Part shown: one piece after another, positions 8,000 to 12,329 of the stretch
How positions within the stretch are numbered: the first letter of the stretch is position 1
Layout: every line of letters begins with the position of its first letter
The notes under the pieces: model-generated
What the model was told of the DNA's origin: nothing
Database searches by the model: none
The model's input: the letters and a program-made list of their open reading frames with translations, nothing else
Position numbers and translations under genes: made by a program
Source of the DNA: Mycoemilia scoparia
Lineage: Eukaryota; Kickxellomycota; Kickxellomycetes; Kickxellales; Kickxellaceae
Direction: 5' to 3'
DNA length: 12,329 bases
NCBI GenBank assembly: GCA_027575805.1
Contig: JANBPU010000410.1
Location: 1 to 12,329, forward strand

Positions 8000-8289
8000 G
8001 TCGCCCTGTACTCATTTAGCCTCATTTACTTTTATTAGATGTGCAGGGAGAGAACTAGAGGAACGGCCAAAAAGGATTTTGCCAAATCCAGTAGGTTTGG
8101 CTCTTTTTCAGTGTCAAGATATATGGAGGCGTTTGGATAAAGATATATCATACAGAAAGGGTCTGCACTCTAATTTGCATTGCAAAGACAAGCCCCGCCA
8201 TGTCGTGTAATATGGCTGAATTTCTTTAAAAGAAGCATGGAGTAACCTAGAAATACACTTGGTATTTTGTCTTGTTCTTTTGAACACAT

Positions 8290-8563
8290 CCTCCGCTTTC
8301 AACTCCTCTCTTTTCTATCAAGCACACATAATCACACAAACACATAGAGATAAATAGACATAAATAGCAGCACTACATTTAGTTCAACATTGCCACTAAT
8401 ACTCATCATTCCTACATTTCTCCACCAATTCTAGCCTAGATCCATCCTAGAAGATCTCAAGATCTTCGCAACTCGTGTATTCGTTTACCTCACCGTCTTA
8501 CTCTCTCTCTCACTATCTCTCTCCTTCCCTTTCTTGTCCCTCTCTCCTGCTTCTTAAGTGATA
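8290..8563 (+). promoter_or_regulatory. Promoter and CT-rich leader of the dipeptidyl-peptidase gene
   Basis: A tandem TA-rich pair, AGATAAATAG and ACATAAATAG (8348-8367), lies about 200 nt before the start codon and could act as a TATA-like element. From 8495 to 8555 the plus strand is almost pure pyrimidine (CTCTCTCTCT at 8501-8510), as is common just around or after the transcription start of fungal genes. A perfect dyad, GAAGATCT-CA-AGATCTTC, occupies 8450-8467. AGATAAA at 8348-8354 fits the HGATAR core of fungal GATA nitrogen regulators, but single cores are common by chance. Confidence 0.4.
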
Positions 8564-10888
8564 ATGTACTTTCGAAAGTCAGCCCTAAGTGCTGGAACTG
8601 TGTTTCTTTGTGCCTTACTCTCACCTTCATTTGCTGGAGTGATTGGCACAAATCATGACTCTAAGCTTTCTTCGATCTCGGCTTCTTCTACTCCAAATGT
8701 CGACCAAAAGCATTTAAAGCCACTTGACATCAATTTATTCCACTCTCTCCGGCGTTGTGGATATCCAAACCTTGTTCCCGACTCCGACTTTGTATTATAT
8801 TTAACATATAGATACAATGTGACCGATAACACTGGTGATACGAGATTCCATCGACTTGATATCAATTCTGGCGAATCGGTTCCATTAACATCTGACGACA
8901 TTAGCAAAGATGCCCATAGCCTAATGACACTCGATGACAAGCACTTTGGATATACAGTCAACAACACTCTGTATATCAAACCGCTTCCACCCGCCGACTA
9001 TACTCTTGACAAGTCGAAAAGCGGCCACGCTTATGAAACCACTAACTCTACAAGCATCCAAGTACATAGCTGGCCAGTTGATGCCGGCCAATTCAATTAT
9101 AACCCGATCAAACAAAAACTATTTTTCCAAGCTTCTGTCTACCACAATATGACACTGAACCAAACCAAAGAACACGACAAATATATCGACGAAAAGAAGT
9201 TCGATAGCGCACAGATTTATGATGATTTGTGGGTCAGGCACTGGAACGAATGGATGACCAAGAAGAAGTCCAACCTTTTTGTCGTTGACCTCATCAAGCC
9301 CACCAATACTGAGGGGTCTGGAAATTGGACACTGGATGAAAACAAGTCTCTGGTGAATCTAATGGCTGGTTTACCCGAATATCCAAACCCAGTAATTGAC
9401 TGGGACTTGTCTTTCTACACTGTTTCTAAACAGGGCGATAAAGTCGCCATTGTGGTTAAACCACCTTCAATCGATTTGGCGTGGAAAACAAATGTTGACG
9501 TATACTTGATTGATGTTGATGATCATATGCATCCAACTCTTATAACTGGATCCAGCGAGGATGGTCATAGCGATGATGGGAAATTGGTCAAGTTCGATGG
9601 CGCTGCCAGTCATCCGGTCTTTTCCAATGACGGTAAAAAACTGGCTTGGTTCCAAATGGAAACCCCCTGCTACGAATCCGATATTAAGAGGATATATATC
9701 TACGACATTGAGACCAAGGAAAGACGCTCGATTGCTCGTGATTGGGATCTGTCTCCTGATTCTATTGTTTGGTCAAACGACGATTCCACACTATACGTAT
9801 CCGTTGAGGAAACCGGAAAATACAAGCTTTATCAAATGGATGTCCAAACCGGAACCAAACGCAAGCCCATTATCAATAACGGAAATATGGGCAGAGTCCT
9901 AACATTGCCAGGCCAGAATGATAGATTGGTATATTTCCATTCCGAAACAGATAAGACCGGAAACATCTTCAGTATCAAACTCAATGCCGAAGACGACGGT
10001 AGTGGTGATAGCCATGAAATTCGGCAACTAACAGATACTAATGCTGACACAATGAAAGATGTCTATCTGGGAAAACCCAATGAGTTCTGGTTCCACGGAG
10101 CTGGCGGTGACCTAGTCCATGGTTGGTTCATATATCCATATGGTTTTGACCCAGCCAAAAAATGGCCCCTCGCAATGATAGTCCATGGCGGTCCCCAACA
10201 AGCCAATACCCAAGGCTTTAGCTATGCACAATGGAATCCAAATATGTACGCCAACGCCGGCTTCCTTACAGTAGAAATCAATTTCCACGGATCACCATCA
10301 TACGGGCAAAACTTTACCAACTCAATTCGTTATCAATGGGGAGGATATCCATACCAGGACATAATGTTGGGTCTAGACTATATGTTGAAGAATCATGGCA
10401 ACATAATCGACGAGAACCGAATGGTGTCTTTGGGCGCATCTTATGGCGGCTACATGCAAAACTGGATCAACGGACAGACAGACCGGTTCAAAGCTCTGGT
10501 CAGTCATGATGGTGAATTTGACCTGACTGAAAGCTATTATTCGACCGATGAACTATGGTTCCCTGAATACGATTTGGGTGGCACTCCATACAAACATCCC
10601 GAAGTCTACAAAAAGTGGAGTCCTAGCGAGTTTGTAAATAACATGAAGACACCTACTTTGTTTATTCACGGTCAAAATGACTTTAGATTGACCTTGGATC
10701 AATCCATCACTGCGTTTACTGCACTTCGTAGAAGAGGTGTTGATGCAAGATTGATGTATTTCCCCGATGAGGATCATTGGACCAACAAGAACTCAAATTC
10801 TGTACGTTGGGCTACTGAAGTCATCAGGTGGATTTCTAAACATACTAATAATGAGCTGCCTTATGAACTACCAAGTCTTGTTTCATAA
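8564..10888 (+). CDS. Secreted dipeptidyl-peptidase 5 (peptidase family S9)
   Basis: A single exon of 774 residues. The start is ATG at 8564; a GTG two codons earlier is in frame but would not be used in a eukaryote. By family, it removes dipeptides such as Ala-Ala or Lys-Ala from the N-termini of peptides outside the cell, feeding on protein cut by endoproteases. Residues 1-24 (MYFRKSALSAG...SPSFA) form a signal peptide with likely cleavage after A24. About 60-500 is the beta-propeller domain, and about 510-765 the alpha/beta-hydrolase domain with HGGP at 541-544 and the triad S626 (GASYGGY), D706 (HGQNDFR) and H738 (DEDHW). Conserved DPP5 stretches KALVSHDGEFDLTESYYSTD and ELWFPEYDLGG are present. 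Eight N-glycosylation sequons (N85, N133, N161, N195, N199, N254, N260, N583) fit a secreted glycoprotein, and there is no ER-retention tail. It is somewhat longer than the roughly 720 residues of Aspergillus DppV. No lesion is visible. Confidence 0.95.
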   Translation: MYFRKSALSAGTVFLCALLSPSFAGVIGTNHDSKLSSISASSTPNVDQKHLKPLDINLFHSLRRCGYPNLVPDSDFVLYLTYRYNVTDNTGDTRFHRLDINSGESVPLTSDDISKDAHSLMTLDDKHFGYTVNNTLYIKPLPPADYTLDKSKSGHAYETTNSTSIQVHSWPVDAGQFNYNPIKQKLFFQASVYHNMTLNQTKEHDKYIDEKKFDSAQIYDDLWVRHWNEWMTKKKSNLFVVDLIKPTNTEGSGNWTLDENKSLVNLMAGLPEYPNPVIDWDLSFYTVSKQGDKVAIVVKPPSIDLAWKTNVDVYLIDVDDHMHPTLITGSSEDGHSDDGKLVKFDGAASHPVFSNDGKKLAWFQMETPCYESDIKRIYIYDIETKERRSIARDWDLSPDSIVWSNDDSTLYVSVEETGKYKLYQMDVQTGTKRKPIINNGNMGRVLTLPGQNDRLVYFHSETDKTGNIFSIKLNAEDDGSGDSHEIRQLTDTNADTMKDVYLGKPNEFWFHGAGGDLVHGWFIYPYGFDPAKKWPLAMIVHGGPQQANTQGFSYAQWNPNMYANAGFLTVEINFHGSPSYGQNFTNSIRYQWGGYPYQDIMLGLDYMLKNHGNIIDENRMVSLGASYGGYMQNWINGQTDRFKALVSHDGEFDLTESYYSTDELWFPEYDLGGTPYKHPEVYKKWSPSEFVNNMKTPTLFIHGQNDFRLTLDQSITAFTALRRRGVDARLMYFPDEDHWTNKNSNSVRWATEVIRWISKHTNNELPYELPSLVS

Positions 10889-10946
10889 ACCGAGAGATTT
10901 GTAAAAAACAACAATCATTTCATTTTCTTGTGTTCCTTTAAATAAC

Positions 10947-10952
10947 AATAAA
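10947..10952 (+). terminator. Putative poly(A) signal AATAAA of the dipeptidyl-peptidase gene
   Basis: AATAAA stands 58 nt after the TAA stop codon in an AT-rich context, a standard position for a fungal 3' end. Confidence 0.65.
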
Positions 10953-11700
10953 ATATGAGTCGATATATTGCTGCATTTGGCTTATGATTGACTGTAAGAT
11001 ATCATTTTGCAGAGTCCCCACAAACTTGATTATCAAACCTACCATGATAACTGTAGGCTGTTTGCTGAAATGGAAAAGATAAGATATATCAAGAATTGGT
11101 TCAGTGTGTTCAATACAGTCTTCCCCATACAAACACAAGCATTTTTAACGTATCAAAGCAACTCGCTAGCCATATTTAGCTGGTATCGCAGAAATTGCTA
11201 TTGAGTCATCATTCTTTATATCAGCGTTTTTATAGAAAAAAAGAACTTATAAGTGTATATCTTTCGTCTTCCCCACATGCTTCCCAAAGCAGGCACAACC
11301 CGTGTCATATGAAGCAGGTGCTAATATTTACGCTTGCTTGATTTGTTACAAGCAATTAAACCATTTACAGGATTCCACGCATCCAACGCTGGAAGCGAAA
11401 GTTTGGTTCCTCTTGTTTTCCCCAGACAGCTTTGAGCAGATGAAAAATCAGTATAGCTTTAACAATTGTCCTTTTGCGAGTCTGTGCAACCTCATTGATG
11501 ATGGATGCATTGGAGTCATCCAAACCAGTACTCCAATGAGCCCAAGTGTCTCATCAGGAATCAACAATTGTTTCCTTCCCCACTTGAAAACCCCCTCACC
11601 TTTTTATTATTCATCCGAAATCCACAAATGGTCATAGCAGATTAATGCACCTTGCTAAGCCTCTTCAAATATCACTGTAAAAATCCGTTATCCAAGGTCA
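10953..11700 (+). other. No recognised gene; two coding-like plus-strand stretches
   Basis: A frame at 11007-11204 opens just at a GCAG acceptor-like site and reads like protein (EMEKIRYIKNWFSVFNTVF) but has no upstream exon in view. A second frame in another phase (about 11236-11637, no ATG near its start) contains ANIYACLICYKQLNHLQ and SFEQMKNQYSFNNCPFA. Neither matches a family I know. They may be scraps of a decayed gene; I do not call them genes. Confidence 0.2.
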
Positions 11701-12329
11701 TCTTGTTTTGATCTGCGACATTTATGGATGCTCCATGAATTATTCATTAATTTTTGCATTATCCATTTGGAAGTCCTTGTTGGTTGTGAAGGGCCAAATC
11801 CAGTTGGTCTGTGTTGTTTTTATCAAGCACTCACACTTCGGATCAGGGGGGTGAGAAAAGTATAGTATTTTTCCATTGCTGGCTGAACTCCAACATGAAA
11901 AAGTACTGCGAGCTGCTGCTTGCATTTAAACTCCGAATATGAGTTTGTCATGGCCTTTTTGGTAGCACTGCAAGCAGCTACTGGCTGACAGTGGAAAGGA
12001 TTTTTGCAAAGCCGCCTAGTCTGTGCTAAGCCAGAGACTTGGGCCCACATGATCTTCACGTTAGACAGTTTGCAGAAATACGTAGTTGCTGATAGCCCGT
12101 CTTGCTACACGAATAGTGCAGTTTGTGGAGCTATAGCATTCAGAAAATGGTTTTGGTAGCATATCTGTCGGTGTAAGACTAAATTTATATTGAGAAGCTA
12201 ACCTTACAGGCAAAATTTCGCGCCCAATGTCAATGGTCGTTTGTGACAAAGGGCCATTCGAATCGCAGCGGTCATGGCTCAGCTACAATTTTCTGAATCT
12301 ATGCTAAACATGAAGTCGCAAAAAGTCGA
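11701..12329 (-). other. Coding-like minus-strand scraps at the right edge
   Basis: One minus-strand frame is open in three pieces separated by stops (12249-12064, about 12010-11930 and 11925-11743). The middle piece reads CLQCYQKGHDK, close to the C-x2-C-x4-H start of a CCHC zinc knuckle but lacking the final cysteine; the last contains NWIWPFTTNKDFQMDN. A retroelement or other decayed gene that continues beyond the window is possible. The evidence is thin. Confidence 0.15.

Larger units (their letters stand above)
7471..8289. other. Intergenic region with microsatellites
   Basis: No gene recognised. It contains an imperfect GTGATA/AGTAAT-type hexamer run at about 7519-7550, a pure (AGC)5 run at 7788-7804 and a (CATA)-type tetranucleotide run at 7981-7999. 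Open frames of 60-70 codons on the minus strand here are leucine/serine-rich translations of low-complexity sequence. Confidence 0.6.

Noticed and set aside
8558..8563. An in-frame GTG start two codons before the dipeptidyl-peptidase ATG
   Set aside because: Eukaryotic translation starts at ATG; the ATG at 8564 directly precedes a good signal peptide.
12256..12263. TTCGAATC, like the T-loop of a tRNA
   Set aside because: Flanking bases do not form a T stem on either strand and no D or anticodon arm is in place.

Overview
This looks like a stretch of nuclear DNA from a fungus, most probably an early-diverging lineage such as Mucoromycota. The evidence is a vacuolar-type Zrc1/Cot1 zinc transporter split by a canonical GTAAGT...CAG intron, a secreted dipeptidyl-peptidase 5 of the fungal type, AATAAA polyadenylation signals, pyrimidine-rich 5' leaders, AT-rich spacers and low gene density. 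The phylum is inference. Nothing points to a bacterium, virus or plasmid.

Layout: 1-670 holds a broken minus-strand coding remnant that weakly resembles the C-terminal part of Nup84/Nup107 nucleoporins. 1434-1690 (minus) holds the C-terminal end of a methylmalonate-semialdehyde dehydrogenase, frameshifted and lacking the rest of the gene, so a pseudogene fragment. 2045-2145 is a short TA-flanked terminal-inverted-repeat element. 2363-4532 (minus) is an intact two-exon zinc transporter of 627 residues. Its 286-nt intron carries one copy of a dispersed repeat; a second, diverged copy lies at about 5488-5648. 4533-8289 is mostly noncoding but contains coding-like pieces: a possible small two-exon gene at 6074-6314 (plus) and several minus-strand segments at 6556-7470. 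8564-10888 (plus) is an intact intronless dipeptidyl-peptidase 5 gene with a CT-rich leader and a poly(A) signal at 10947. 10953-12329 has no recognisable gene, only coding-like scraps.

The two intact genes have no evident functional link: one moves Zn2+ or Cd2+ into an organelle, the other digests peptides outside the cell. They are divergently oriented with about 4 kb between their start codons, too far to suggest a shared promoter. The dominant theme of the rest is decay: fragments of genes and small repeats accumulating between two conserved genes. I found no convincing new biological system. The most checkable observations are the dehydrogenase pseudogene, the repeat pair with one copy in the transporter intron, and the TA-flanked inverted-repeat element.
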